DNA of 64,000 nucleotides from Pyramidobacter sp. YE332 (GTDB lineage Bacteria > Synergistota > Synergistia > Synergistales > Dethiosulfovibrionaceae), in assembly GCF_033060595.1 (NCBI RefSeq), contig NZ_CP133038.1, forward strand, positions 2,232,001-2,296,000. Direction: 5' to 3'. Positions 16,179 through 25,461 of this stretch are shown here, piece after piece. The notes beneath the pieces are model-generated. The model had not been told where the DNA came from and searched no databases. It saw only the letters and a program-made list of their open reading frames with translations. Position numbers and translations under genes: made by a program. Within the stretch, counting starts at the first letter, position 1. Each line of letters starts with the position of its first letter.

Positions 16179-18035
16179 CTACCGCGATAAGCTGATGCTT
16201 GTGTTGTCTTCGTCCTCGTCGTCCCGATCGGGCGGCGGGGGCGTTTTCTTTTTGGGCGTCGATTCGGCGCCCAGCGCGGACACGGCGTCGGCGAAGACTT
16301 TGGAGTCCTTGCCGGGCGTGGGGGCGGCGTCCTGCGGCAGCAGGAAGCTCAGCGCGTCGCCCAGCGCCGCGTTCTTCTCGTCGGGCTTCGCTTCCCCGGC
16401 GCGGGAGTTCAGTTCGCGCAGTTTATCGTCGAACTTCTTGCCCCCCAGCCCCAATTTGTACCAGGGACGGAAATTCCGTTCCGCCAGAGCCGAAGCCGCG
16501 GCGTCGATGATGATCCGCTGTCCGTTTTCCCGGTAATCGGGCTCGGTCGGGTTCAGCTCGGCGATCCCCGCGGCGGCCTGTTTCTCGATCTCCATGCGGG
16601 CGTCGGCGTCGAGCCCCGCTCTTTTCAACAGCGCGTTGACGCGCTTCTGTTCGAGCGCGAACGCCGCCTTGTCGGCGGCCTTGACGCCTTTCAGCGCTGC
16701 TTCGGCCTTGGCCTTCTCGCGCGAATTGAGCAATCCGTAGTTGTACCCAAGCTTGATGTCGTCTTCGCCAAGCTCGCCGAAAAGCGCCTTTTGATGAAAC
16801 GCTTTGGCATAGTCCTCGCGTTCCTGCCGCGTGTAGCCGAAGAGCTCCTGTATCCTGGCGTCCTGCTGTTCCAGCGGCAGAGCGCCCCAGTTTTCGATGT
16901 GGTCCTGCGCCCAGCGCACTTTCCCGGCGCGGTCGATCAGGGACCGGTTGTAGTTCAGCGCGGAGGCGTACCCGGAATCGGAAAGCCGCCCGCTGCGGTA
17001 CATCGTTTCAAGCCGCGACTGCGGGACGGTTTTGCCGTTGTCCCAGTATTCCTCTCTCAGAGTTGCGAAAGCGCCGTTCTGCTGCCGCGTCACGGCTTTC
17101 TCCGCGTCGTTCCGGGCGATGCGCATTTCCCCGAACCGCGCTTTGACCGCCACGACGAGCTTGTTCTCCATGTCGCCTTCGTAATGCTTGCGTACGTGCG
17201 CAAGCGCGGCGGATTCGGAACAAAAGCGGCGCGCCAGCCCGTCCGTCGTCTCCTGCACCTCGATCACGTCCACGCGGTCTTCGACGGCCTTTTTCACCTT
17301 GAGGAAATCCGCGCCGGCGAACTCGCCCTTGTGTTTTTTCAGGTACGCTTCGGCGGCGCGGGGATCGTCTTCGAGCATGGCGGCGACGCGAGAAGTCTGG
17401 CACTTGCTGGCGAACTCCTTCAGCTTTCGGCCGACCACTTCGTCGCCATAGGGCGCGAACTGCTGGGCGACCGCGCCCATGCCAATGTCCAGCTCCTCGT
17501 CGAACGCCGCGTCGTCGTTATAGCACAGCGCGGCGTTGCTTAAGCTCTCGCTGGCCATGGTCTTCCATTCCAGCTCGCAGGCGGCGTCGGTCTCGCGCTG
17601 CTCGTAGCGCATCACCGACGACAGCGAAGAATCGCGCAGGGCGTTGGTCGCGCCGATAAAGGCCTGCCGCACGCGGTCGTTCATCTTGTAGCGCGCGGCG
17701 ATGTCCTCCATCGTCTCCTGAGCGTGCCGGTCATACTGTTCGGAAATTCCGAACACCTGGCCGCCCTTCTTGGAGAACACGCCGCCGTCGCGGGCGTGCA
17801 GATATTCCGTGTTGGCGCGGCGGAACTCGTTCACGGCACTGGCCAGCTGATACTGATCCTGCTTCTCCCGCTGCGCTTCGAGACCGACGCGCAGGGCGTT
17901 CAGCCCTTCGCCGACGGCTTTGGCCCCCGCGGCTTCCACCTTGTACGTGTCGGCGGCGAGGTCGGGGACGTCGGCTTTGATTCGCGTCGAGGGGACGACG
18001 TCCGCAATTTGCCGCCTGTACTCCGGTACTCTCAT
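16179..18035 (-). CDS. Internal virion protein (T7 gp15-like position)
   Basis: The 618-residue protein is almost entirely helical and charged, with no membrane segments. It begins MRVPEYRRQIADVVPSTRI and contains DGGVFSKKGGQVFG and a long series of alternating Lys/Glu/Ala helices. Length, composition and place between the gp14-like and gp16-like genes fit the second ejection protein that forms part of the trans-envelope conduit. The last 40 residues are Lys/Pro/Asp-rich. The family link rests on synteny more than on motifs. Confidence 0.7.
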   Translation of the reverse strand: MRVPEYRRQIADVVPSTRIKADVPDLAADTYKVEAAGAKAVGEGLNALRVGLEAQREKQDQYQLASAVNEFRRANTEYLHARDGGVFSKKGGQVFGISEQYDRHAQETMEDIAARYKMNDRVRQAFIGATNALRDSSLSSVMRYEQRETDAACELEWKTMASESLSNAALCYNDDAAFDEELDIGMGAVAQQFAPYGDEVVGRKLKEFASKCQTSRVAAMLEDDPRAAEAYLKKHKGEFAGADFLKVKKAVEDRVDVIEVQETTDGLARRFCSESAALAHVRKHYEGDMENKLVVAVKARFGEMRIARNDAEKAVTRQQNGAFATLREEYWDNGKTVPQSRLETMYRSGRLSDSGYASALNYNRSLIDRAGKVRWAQDHIENWGALPLEQQDARIQELFGYTRQEREDYAKAFHQKALFGELGEDDIKLGYNYGLLNSREKAKAEAALKGVKAADKAAFALEQKRVNALLKRAGLDADARMEIEKQAAAGIAELNPTEPDYRENGQRIIIDAAASALAERNFRPWYKLGLGGKKFDDKLRELNSRAGEAKPDEKNAALGDALSFLLPQDAAPTPGKDSKVFADAVSALGAESTPKKKTPPPPDRDDEDEDNTSISLSR

Positions 18036-18038
18036 GGC

Positions 18039-18722
18039 CTACCGCCCCCATTTCAGGCGAAAGTCTTTGTACCAGCCTTGCGGTTTCAGCAGCGTCCGCC
18101 CGGCGTTCGCGCCGCTCATGGGGCCGTAGCCGTAGAAATTTCCGGCGTTCGGGGAGCCGACGACGCCGCCGGAAGGGGGGCGGCTCCCGAGCATGTCGCC
18201 CCACTTGCCGGCCACGAAACCGGCGCTCTGCAGCAGCCCGCCGGTCAGGGCGGCCCTGCCCTGCGCCTCGTAAGCCCGCGCCTTAGCGTCGCCTTCGATC
18301 AGGGCGTAACGTCCCTGCGCGCCGTACTGCTGCGCCTGGTTGACGAGGCTGAACTTCTTGCGCGCGTAGTTCTCGCGCAGCGTACCGACGTCGGCTTCGC
18401 CCTCTTCCAGCGTGGACGCCCCCACGTGGAACGGCGAACCGGACGCCAGAGACAGCCCCGCGGCGCCGTACTGCGCGTTCTGCGACGCCAGCGTGGCGCG
18501 GACACGGTCGCGCAGCTTTTGTTCTTCCTCCGCGCCGGCCTTCGACGTCGCTTCCGCCTCGTCCCGCGCCAGGCCGCGGTTCTGTTCGGCGATCCGCGCC
18601 TGAGCGGCGGCCGTCTCGCGCGCCTGAGCGGCGGCTGTTTTGGCGGCGTTCCGCTGCATGACGCCGGACACGATCGGCGCGGCCGCCGACAGGGCCAGAC
18701 CGATCAAACTCATTCCGCCCAT
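18039..18722 (-). CDS. Internal virion protein (T7 gp14-like)
   Basis: The 227-residue protein begins with a hydrophobic Gly/Ala helix (SLIGLALSAAAPIVSGVM) followed by a long Ala/Arg/Gln coiled-coil segment. A conserved-looking GAAGLSLASGSP motif and a Gly/Pro-rich C-terminus follow. This matches the smallest ejection protein of T7-type particles, which forms the pore in the outer membrane. It overlaps the preceding gene by 13 bp. Start ATG at 18722 with GGAG ten bases upstream. Confidence 0.75.
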   Translation of the reverse strand: MGGMSLIGLALSAAAPIVSGVMQRNAAKTAAAQARETAAAQARIAEQNRGLARDEAEATSKAGAEEEQKLRDRVRATLASQNAQYGAAGLSLASGSPFHVGASTLEEGEADVGTLRENYARKKFSLVNQAQQYGAQGRYALIEGDAKARAYEAQGRAALTGGLLQSAGFVAGKWGDMLGSRPPSGGVVGSPNAGNFYGYGPMSGANAGRTLLKPQGWYKDFRLKWGR

Positions 18723-19192
18723 GCGTTCTCATCTCCGTTCAAATGTATTTCCAGCCGGCAGAACGGCAGCCCCTGGGGGCCGTACGCTTCCGCCGGGTAG
18801 ATCGTGAAGCCGAGCCACCTCAGCCACTGCAAGCTCTTTACATACGACGCGTCGCACCAGTTGCGCAGGTGGGGAAACCGCTCGAGCACCCGCGGCAAAA
18901 ACCGCCGCGACGCGCGCAGGAAGGTCATCCGGTGTTCCGGCACGGCGTCCGTGCCCAGCAGCCAGACGCGGCGCCAGTACCAGTTCTCGCGGCGCACGCC
19001 CCAGATGCAGAGCGGTTCCGCCCCCAGCATCGCCACGCGGCACAGGTCGGAATCGAGATAGCCGCGCAGCACCGCCTCGAGCGGGGAATCGTCCGAGGCC
19101 GCCCTGACCTCGACGCACTCTTCCGGGCGCAGCCGGGCGGCTACGGCCTCGCACAGCCCGCGCGTGGCCGGGACCAGACGCAGGTCAGTCAC
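18710..19192 (-). CDS. T7 gp13-like virion morphogenesis protein (GNAT-like)
   Basis: The 160-residue protein begins with a GTG that overlaps the nozzle stop. MTDLRLVPATRGLCEAVAARLRPEE, a Cys/Gly mid-section (AMLGAEPLCIWGVRR) and LQWLRWLGFTIYP recall the GNAT-type fold of the DUF2833/gp13 family. That family lies between the nozzle and internal virion genes in T7-like phages and is needed for ejection-protein assembly. No acetyl-CoA P-loop motif is obvious, so a structural role is likelier than catalysis. Confidence 0.65.
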   Translation of the reverse strand: MTDLRLVPATRGLCEAVAARLRPEECVEVRAASDDSPLEAVLRGYLDSDLCRVAMLGAEPLCIWGVRRENWYWRRVWLLGTDAVPEHRMTFLRASRRFLPRVLERFPHLRNWCDASYVKSLQWLRWLGFTIYPAEAYGPQGLPFCRLEIHLNGDENAWAE

Positions 19193-21830
19193 CGGGATCG
19201 GCCTCCGGCACGATGGCGACGATCGAGGCGGGCATCGCCCCGGGCGCGACGATCACGAGACGCCCCGAATCGTAACGCGAATCGAGCGTAACCCGCCAGT
19301 CGCCCGTCGACAGACGCGTCGGGCTGTTGTACGGCTCGCCCGTGCGGTCGATGTACTCGCGCAGATGTTCCTCGTCCGTGCCCGCGAACAGGTGGCGCGT
19401 GCTCTCGACGCGGATCGTCGCCGCCGCCAGCCGTACCTTGCGCGTCAACTGCGCGCCGTCGCCGCGGGCGAAATTGAGGTCGAGCGTCTCCAGCTTCGAG
19501 GCGTACGGCAGCCCCACGTGGACGACCGAAGCCGCCGGGGACACCGTTACGCGCCCGTTCGCGACAACCTGCGGATTGCGCAGCGAACCGTCGGCGACGA
19601 TTGTCACCGTGCAGCCGTTCAGGCGCTCGAGCCCGGTCACGGCGGTCACGTTCGAACCGCGGACCGTCGCGCCGGAATCGACAAAGAACGCCTCCGCGGC
19701 GCCGGTTGCGGGAACGGGCGTCATCGTCTCGATGCAGCGTTTCCCGTGGCGCAGCACGCACAGATAGACGACGTCGCCGCCGGGAGCGGGCAGGACCGCG
19801 ACGCTCTCGACCTTGCCGTCCGTGGGATGACGCCCCCAGGCGATCACGTCGTGCTCGCGCAAATAGGTCAGCGCCAGCAGCGCGCCATCGTCGCGCACGA
19901 CCCAGCAGACCGAATCCGGCTCCTGCTGGTAGGTCAGATCGGCGATCGTATGCCCTTCGAACAGATGCGACGCCATGACCGTCAGGTCGCTGCCGGTGTA
20001 CGTATCGCTCTCGAAAGTATACCCCAGGTCGCGCACGCGGGCGCCATGTCCCTGTACGAACAGGACGGTGCTGCCGATGACGACCGGTTCGATTTCGGAG
20101 ATGCCGCGGTAACCCTGCGCCGACACGGACACCGATGTCGGCGTGATCGCGTCGGTCTTGGCCCCGGCGGTAATCTTCCACTCGCTGCCGGACGTCAGAA
20201 GCAGCAGGTCGGACAGCGTCACAAACGCCTTGACCGCGTTGACCTGACGCGCGGCCAGCGTCAGCGACACGCCGTCGTCATCCACGACGGGACTTGACGT
20301 GCCGAAGTCGTAGTAATCCCCGGTCTTGCTCATCCACACTGTCATGGGCTCCGCGAAGGTCGCGCCGAAGATCATGCGCTCCTGGTAGAACCCGCAGACC
20401 TGCGGCCAGCCGCTGGCGGCGCTCCACGCGCCTTCTTCCCAGTTCCGCGTAGCGCTGGTGCTGTACAGGCGGCGCAGCACCCTCGCCGACATTTTTTTGC
20501 CGTTGACGTAGCCGGTCGTTTTAACCAGCCCGCGGTGCGTGCAGGCGTTCGCGATCAGCCGCACGTACCCCTTGTCCGTTTCCTCGTTGTCCTTGGGCAC
20601 GAACGGAGTGAAGCTGGTGCTGTACACCCGCAGCCGCGTCGGTTCGTCGAACTCGCCGGAATCGGCGAAATTTTTGGCGCTTCGGGCGCTGTTGGGCGAG
20701 ACGTAGGTCTTGACCGTCACCCAGGCCGACTCGTCCTCGTCGTAACGCTGGAGCAGCAGCGTCCCGTGCCAGAAGCCGTTCGTCTCAAGACGCCACGACT
20801 TGTAGACCGTGATCTCCTTCGACCACACCTCGGCGGCGTTATCGATATAAAAATCGACGGACGCGGACACGGATGCGAGTTCGTCGTTGGCCCCGCAGGA
20901 CAGCCCCTGCCACGGCGACAGGTAGACCTTGACCTGCGCGCCCGCGGTCACAAGGTCCGTGACCGAACCGAGGACCCCTTGCGGCGCGAAAAGAGAGCTT
21001 TGCTGAGGGAGCCTGACCGACGTGCCGATTTTTATCCCCGTCGCGCTGCTGGATGGGAGCAGCAGATAACTGTTGTAATATTTGACGGGCACGATCTCTT
21101 CATAATCGTCGCCGGCGCTGCGGTATTTGCGCACCACGGTCCCCGTGCCGTAGACCTCGTGCATGCGCGTCCCCGTCAGCGTCACGGCGTTCAGCGTCGT
21201 CGGCTGCGAGTATCTGATCTGGCGTTCCGGCACCTGCTGAGTGATGGCCCAGAGGCAGCCGGCGTGGCCGGGCACGAACAGCGGCGTGTCGGCCGTCATC
21301 TCGATGTTGCCGGAAACGCCGGAAACGTCGATGCTGATCTTCTCCTGTCCCTCCTGCCGGACCCGGAAGGGGCCGTTCTTGAAGCGGAATTCCGACAACT
21401 TCCAGTTGGCGTCGGAATAGCGCGCCAGCTCCATGGGAGCGTGCCCTCCGTGGCAGATGAACAGCACGTCGGCGCTCTGTGTGAATTTCAGCGCGTCCAG
21501 CTCGGCCGCCGCGTAGGGCGTGGCGACTTCGTAGGGGACAGCCCCTTTCATGACGGGCTGGCCGTCCTTGAAAAAGCGCGCGTATTTGTTCCCGAATTCC
21601 AGGATGTAATTTTGCTCGGCATTGTACTGGAACGCCACGAGGCGGCATTTGCCCTTCGCCTCGGCGACGAAGCGCATGCCCGGACGCCGGCTTACGCCGC
21701 CGTGGGGATGGACGACGAAGTTTTCCAGCCGTCTCAGCCCCACGGCATATTTGTTCAGATCGACGCGTCCCCACAGGGACGGCGACAGCTCCCCGCCGGC
21801 GAACGACGGCTGGATCGGATACAGGCTCAT
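19185..21830 (-). CDS. Tail nozzle (tail tubular protein B-like)
   Basis: The 881-residue beta-rich protein starts MSLYPIQPSFAGGELSPSL. A GRVDLNKYAVGLRRLEN motif and HGGVSRRPGMRFV follow, which is the hallmark N-terminus of podovirus nozzle proteins. RMIFGATFAEPMTVWMSKTGDYYDF in the middle and the GYRGISEIEPVVIGSTVLFVQ repeat-like propeller strands also fit. It should form the distal hexameric tube below the adaptor ring. Starts 2 bp after the adaptor gene ends. Confidence 0.85.
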   Translation of the reverse strand: MSLYPIQPSFAGGELSPSLWGRVDLNKYAVGLRRLENFVVHPHGGVSRRPGMRFVAEAKGKCRLVAFQYNAEQNYILEFGNKYARFFKDGQPVMKGAVPYEVATPYAAAELDALKFTQSADVLFICHGGHAPMELARYSDANWKLSEFRFKNGPFRVRQEGQEKISIDVSGVSGNIEMTADTPLFVPGHAGCLWAITQQVPERQIRYSQPTTLNAVTLTGTRMHEVYGTGTVVRKYRSAGDDYEEIVPVKYYNSYLLLPSSSATGIKIGTSVRLPQQSSLFAPQGVLGSVTDLVTAGAQVKVYLSPWQGLSCGANDELASVSASVDFYIDNAAEVWSKEITVYKSWRLETNGFWHGTLLLQRYDEDESAWVTVKTYVSPNSARSAKNFADSGEFDEPTRLRVYSTSFTPFVPKDNEETDKGYVRLIANACTHRGLVKTTGYVNGKKMSARVLRRLYSTSATRNWEEGAWSAASGWPQVCGFYQERMIFGATFAEPMTVWMSKTGDYYDFGTSSPVVDDDGVSLTLAARQVNAVKAFVTLSDLLLLTSGSEWKITAGAKTDAITPTSVSVSAQGYRGISEIEPVVIGSTVLFVQGHGARVRDLGYTFESDTYTGSDLTVMASHLFEGHTIADLTYQQEPDSVCWVVRDDGALLALTYLREHDVIAWGRHPTDGKVESVAVLPAPGGDVVYLCVLRHGKRCIETMTPVPATGAAEAFFVDSGATVRGSNVTAVTGLERLNGCTVTIVADGSLRNPQVVANGRVTVSPAASVVHVGLPYASKLETLDLNFARGDGAQLTRKVRLAAATIRVESTRHLFAGTDEEHLREYIDRTGEPYNSPTRLSTGDWRVTLDSRYDSGRLVIVAPGAMPASIVAIVPEADPGD

Positions 21831-21831
21831 G

Positions 21832-22422
21832 CTACGCCCTCGCTTTGATGTACTCGTCGCCCCACTCGGGCAGCGGGATCGACGCTTCCGCTGCGTCGGC
21901 GTCCACGGCCCGGCGCAGCGCCTCCATGTAGTGCGCCGCCAGATGATCGCGCAGACCCGACTTCGTCGTCAGCGGCGTGCTGATCTCCAGCGCCAGACGC
22001 CACGAGAGCGCGTCCGCGAACAGCGGCGGGAACTCCGTCGGGTCGGTCACGTCGCACACGTACCGGCACAGCGCGTTCGGCACGTTCGCGAGGATCGCCC
22101 GCCCCGACGGCAGCCTCGCCGTCTCGAACGCCGCGCCCAGATCGTCGGGGGCCGTCGCCGGCGTCACGGCGATCACGCGCAGGCACCCTGCCGGGAGCGC
22201 GTAAGCGCGTTCCCAGCCGGGAACCGGCGTCGTCAGCTCCGGCAGGGGCGACAGCATCGTCGCGAAGCGCCAGACGCGGTCGGACAGCAGCGCCCGCCGC
22301 ACGGGGTCGTAGTGCAGGCGCAGCGTCTCCGCCTCTTCGCTGGCCTCGTCCAGGGCGCGGATGAACCGGGTCTGCCCCATGTGGGCCAGCGCCCTGTTGC
22401 AGATGGATATTTGCGACTGCAT
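21832..22422 (-). CDS. Head-tail adaptor (tail tubular protein A, gp11-like)
   Basis: The 196-residue protein begins MQSQISICNRALAHMGQTRFIRALDE and continues through EAETLRLHYDPVRRALL and WRFAT. That is the standard pattern of podovirus adaptor proteins docking under the portal. LFADALSWRLALEISTPLT and the final helix complete the fold. AGGAGG is eight bases before the ATG. It lies between the cement/small-protein genes and the nozzle, as in related particles. Confidence 0.85.
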   Translation of the reverse strand: MQSQISICNRALAHMGQTRFIRALDEASEEAETLRLHYDPVRRALLSDRVWRFATMLSPLPELTTPVPGWERAYALPAGCLRVIAVTPATAPDDLGAAFETARLPSGRAILANVPNALCRYVCDVTDPTEFPPLFADALSWRLALEISTPLTTKSGLRDHLAAHYMEALRRAVDADAAEASIPLPEWGDEYIKARA

Positions 22423-22458
22423 CGCCGATCCTCCTTTGCGGACAAACGAGGCGAGGGC

Positions 22459-22677
22459 TTACGCCCCCGCCTGCTTCGTCTTCCTGCGCGCCTTTTTGGG
22501 CGCGGCTTCCTTTTCTTCCGATTCCGTTTCTGTTTCTTCCGGTTCCGGAGCGGGGTCGGTTTCCAGAGGGATCAAGTGGTCGGAATGGGCCGTTTCCGGC
22601 GACAGGTCGGCCTCCTGACCGCGGGCGTAGAACCGCCCGTCGAAGTCCGTGCAGTCGCGCTCCGCGCGGTACCGCAT
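22459..22677 (-). CDS. Small acidic-then-basic phage protein (72 aa)
   Basis: The 72-residue protein has an N-terminal YxA..DF.GRFYA.G segment resembling short phage head proteins, then a Glu/Pro/Thr-rich stretch and a Lys/Arg-rich tail (PKKARRKTK). Its start immediately follows the stop of the cement protein. Function unknown; could be a minor head component. Confidence 0.6.
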   Translation of the reverse strand: MRYRAERDCTDFDGRFYARGQEADLSPETAHSDHLIPLETDPAPEPEETETESEEKEAAPKKARRKTKQAGA

Positions 22678-23070
22678 CTATTTCAGGTCCTTGTAGCTGT
22701 GCTGCGGCCCGTGCGCGAGGAACGCCGTCGCCTTGCCGGCGCTGAACGAGCCCTGCGGCGTGATCACGGCGCGCAGGTACTTGCGGCAGCCCAGCGGCAT
22801 GCGCGCGCAGAACCGCATCTTGCCGGCCTCGAGCTTGACCGTTCCGGTGATGAGATCGACCGCGCCGGAAAAATTCTCGGCGTCGGCCGTCTGCAGCTTC
22901 ACCGTCGCGCCGGTGCCGCCCGCGGGGACTTCGGAGCCGCAGGTCTGCATGTGGAAATACAGTTCGTCGCCGATGGCGTCGCCGGGCGTCTTGACGTTGA
23001 CGACGTTGGGCAGATTGCCGCCCGAAGACAGCGCCACCGTGCCGAAATCGAGAAGGGAATCCATAATCAT
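22678..23070 (-). CDS. Capsid cement protein, Bbp16-like
   Basis: The 130-residue beta-rich protein begins MIMDSLLDFGTVALSS and contains GDELYFHMQTC, a long Gly/Thr strand region and a RMPLGCRKYLRAVI segment near the end. The pattern matches the Bbp16 family of Bordetella phage BPP-1, which decorates the capsid lattice. It lies directly after the major capsid gene. AGGAGG precedes the ATG by nine bases. Residue-level family assignment is by memory of the pattern. Confidence 0.75.
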   Translation of the reverse strand: MIMDSLLDFGTVALSSGGNLPNVVNVKTPGDAIGDELYFHMQTCGSEVPAGGTGATVKLQTADAENFSGAVDLITGTVKLEAGKMRFCARMPLGCRKYLRAVITPQGSFSAGKATAFLAHGPQHSYKDLK

Positions 23071-23085
23071 TTTCGTACCGCCTCC

Positions 23086-24087
23086 TTATGCGTCGTTGCC
23101 GACCTTGGCTTCAGTGTCGAGGATCGCGTCGCAGGTCTTGATGGGGATGCCGCGGAAATTCGTCTGCGGCGCGCCGTCGACCTCTTTGTAGGTCAGCATC
23201 ATGTTCGTTCTCTTCAGCGCCTGCAGATCCAGCGCCGTGCCGATCGTCTCGTTACAGTAGATGACGGGGCGTCCGAGCTTGGACGCGGGGATACGGTGCG
23301 TCGCTTTGACCAGCAGGTCGATCAGGTCGGCGCCGCCGGTACCGCCGAAGGCGTTGACGTCGATGTTGGCGATGCGCACGGCGTAGCGCCAGTCGCGCAC
23401 GGTCAGCCCCAGATCCCACTTGTAGTGGCTGCGGTACGCCTGGAACTTGCCGCCCTCGGCGTCGAAAGCCGTTACTTCGCCCAGGTCGCGGTGCTGCAGC
23501 CCCACCTTGCTGCCGCGGGGATACAGGCCGCACACAGTCTGCGCGCCCCAGTACAGCAGCCAGATGGACGTGTTGTCCGAGCCCTTGCCGCCGCCGTCGA
23601 GGACGTTGAAGCTGGATTTTTCCCTGTTCGTGCCGATGGCGTTGTAGCGCGCCGCCAGCCCCATGAAGCGCTCGGGCGTGACCGCCGTGTCGCCGTAGAA
23701 CGTGGCGTTGGCCATGGTCTGGTTCAGCCCTTCGAGGAACGCCGCCGATTCCGTCAGCATGAACGCCGCCTTGTCGGGGGCCATGTCGGCGAGAGCCTTG
23801 TCGATCTCGCTGTACGTCTCGAGCATGCCGCAGACGTCGTCGACCTGGCGGGTAGTGCTCTTCTCGGGCTGGACGCCCTGATACATCTTGCGCCACATGC
23901 CCTTGGGCAGACCGGTGCGGATCGTCGTGCGGTGCGTCATGCCGTTGTTGCACTCGACGACCACCATATCCTGCAGGATCGGGTTCTGCGCGCTCATCAG
24001 CTCGACGATCGTCGCCACCTTCCCGTTCGGGTCGGTGCGGCGCGCGACGTCCAGCAGCGTGGGGTTCATATCGGTCAGAATTGCCAT
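23086..24087 (-). CDS. Major capsid protein, Bbp17-like
   Basis: The 333-residue protein begins MAILTDMNPTLLDVARRTDPNGK and contains ELMSAQNPILQDMVVVECN, GLPKGMWRKMYQGVQPEKS and FYGDTAVTPERFMGLA. These are typical of the HK97-fold capsid family found in BPP-1-like podoviruses. AYRSHYKWDLGLTVRDWRYAVRIANID is the P-domain strand region. Its ATG overlaps the scaffold stop (ATGA) and is preceded by GGAGG. Expected to be the most abundant late product. Confidence 0.88.
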   Translation of the reverse strand: MAILTDMNPTLLDVARRTDPNGKVATIVELMSAQNPILQDMVVVECNNGMTHRTTIRTGLPKGMWRKMYQGVQPEKSTTRQVDDVCGMLETYSEIDKALADMAPDKAAFMLTESAAFLEGLNQTMANATFYGDTAVTPERFMGLAARYNAIGTNREKSSFNVLDGGGKGSDNTSIWLLYWGAQTVCGLYPRGSKVGLQHRDLGEVTAFDAEGGKFQAYRSHYKWDLGLTVRDWRYAVRIANIDVNAFGGTGGADLIDLLVKATHRIPASKLGRPVIYCNETIGTALDLQALKRTNMMLTYKEVDGAPQTNFRGIPIKTCDAILDTEAKVGNDA

Positions 24088-24773
24088 CAGTTTTTACCTC
24101 CAAGAGATTCAGGGAACCACAGGTTCCCGAGTTCGGATACCGTCGAGGGCTTCGCGCCGCCCGAACTTCCGTTGACGAATTTGTCCTCCGCCAAAGCCCT
24201 GCCCGCCTTTACCATGAAGCGCAAAAAGTCCGAGTTGTGCTGCAGACCCGTTTCGCGCATGAGAGAGATGAATTCCGCCCCCGCGAACTTGGAGATGAAC
24301 CGGTTCGCATAGCTCAGGTTTTCGTTCAGCTTCTGCCCGCCGATCTCGGCGTCTTTGCGCGTCTCGTCCTGCCACTGTTTGATCAGGGCGGCGTGCGCCG
24401 CCGACCGCTCGGAATCGACGCGGGCCATTTCCTTGAAGTGGAAATCGACCAGTTCCTGCGCTTCCTTTTGCGGGACGTTCAGCTTTTTCAGCAGCGGCGT
24501 CAGCTCGGCGACGCTGCCTTCGTCGAGGACGAATCCTTCGGGCAGCTTGAATTCGTATTTGTCGGGGACCGTCGGCTGAGGCGATCCTTTTCCCTGTCCT
24601 CCGCCGCCGTTTTCTCCGCCTGCAGGCGCTCCTTCAGCTCCGTCAGCGGGCGGCCGAATCGGATCATCCGCTTTCGCCCCCGGTGCTGTTGCCGCAGGCT
24701 GCGCCGCGGCATTGCCTTCGCCCTCCGGCGCTTCGATCGGCGCGCCCACGGGCGCGTTCGCGTTGTCTTCCAT
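24087..24773 (-). CDS. Capsid scaffold protein
   Basis: I chose the ATG at 24773 (MEDNANAPVGAPIEA), preceded by GAGGAGG; the longer open frame to 25013 is unsupported. The 228-residue protein has a disordered Pro/Ala/Gly-rich N-terminus (about 1-75) and then a helical region with KYEFKLPEGFVLDEG. A long coiled-coil with DFHFKEMARVDSERS and KQWQDETRKDAEIGG follows, then an AEFISLMRETGLQ helix. Acidic start, helical core and location before the capsid gene are typical of scaffolds. Confidence 0.85.
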   Translation of the reverse strand: MEDNANAPVGAPIEAPEGEGNAAAQPAATAPGAKADDPIRPPADGAEGAPAGGENGGGGQGKGSPQPTVPDKYEFKLPEGFVLDEGSVAELTPLLKKLNVPQKEAQELVDFHFKEMARVDSERSAAHAALIKQWQDETRKDAEIGGQKLNENLSYANRFISKFAGAEFISLMRETGLQHNSDFLRFMVKAGRALAEDKFVNGSSGGAKPSTVSELGNLWFPESLGGKN

Positions 24774-24787
24774 ACTCACATACCTCC

Positions 24788-25051
24788 TCAGTTTTCGGCT
24801 TCGGCCCGGGCGAGCCACTGGCCGTATTCGCGCATGCAGCGCAGCGGCAGCGCCTCGTCGCAGGCGTGAAGCAGCTCGAACAGCAACAGTCCGACGGCCC
24901 GCCGCCCTTCGGCGTAAGCCGTCTCGTAGGGATCGCCGCCGTACGACGGGCGCAGGACGCCCGCGTCTTCCAGCACTTTTCCCAACATCGCGCGCGACGC
25001 CGGATCGGCGCACGCCGTCTGCGTCAAATCGGTCAAGCGCTCGATCACCAC
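24788..25051 (-). CDS. Bbp19-like small phage protein (87 aa)
   Basis: The 87-residue helical protein has the pattern DPASRAMLGKVLEDAGVLRPS, then YETAYAEGRRAVGLLLFELL, as in the Bbp19 domain family located between portal and scaffold genes in BPP-1-type phages. It starts with GTG, overlapping the portal stop by 7 bp. Its molecular role is not established; a head assembly function is inferred from its position. Confidence 0.7.
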   Translation of the reverse strand: MVIERLTDLTQTACADPASRAMLGKVLEDAGVLRPSYGGDPYETAYAEGRRAVGLLLFELLHACDEALPLRCMREYGQWLARAEAEN

Positions 25052-25461
25052 GACGCGCCCCCGTCCGTGCCGAGAAGCGCCGCCAGAGCGCCGCCGCCGG
25101 GATCGACTTCGGAGAGCGTCTTCGCTCCCCGGGCCCCCTGCGCCAGCGTGTCCGCCGCCTGCTGCGCTTCGGCCGCTGCCTGCTGTTGCCGCGTCTGCTG
25201 CGCCCGCGCGGCCCGGCGCGCCTGCACTTCCTCTTCCGTGCGCAGAATCTTCGCCGGGGCGCCGACCATGCGGGCGTATTCCCGCAGCGCCTCGTCGCCG
25301 TCGACCAGATCCATCACTTCGGGCTGCGCCGCCGCCATGGATCCGGCGAACGCCAGCACCTGTTCTTCGGCCTTCGTCCCCTGCATCTGCTGCGCCTGCG
25401 CGAGGATCGAGATGTACTCGACCTTGATCTCGCGCCCGGACAGCGCTTCGGGCGGCGGGGG
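25045..25461 (-). CDS. Portal protein, C-terminal part (after frame break)
   Basis: After the G5 run at 25457-25461 on plus, the portal sense continues in another frame: PPPPEALSGREIKVEYISILAQ, then a helical Ala/Gln-rich tail (QQTRQQQAAAEAQQAADTLAQ) to the stop at 25045. The long Gln/Ala helix is typical of portal barrel and C-terminal regions. There is no independent start here. One extra C on the coding strand (C6 instead of C5) would restore a single portal protein of about 557 residues. Confidence 0.75.
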   Translation of the reverse strand, partial: PPPPEALSGREIKVEYISILAQAQQMQGTKAEEQVLAFAGSMAAAQPEVMDLVDGDEALREYARMVGAPAKILRTEEEVQARRAARAQQTRQQQAAAEAQQAADTLAQGARGAKTLSEVDPGGGALAALLGTDGGASW

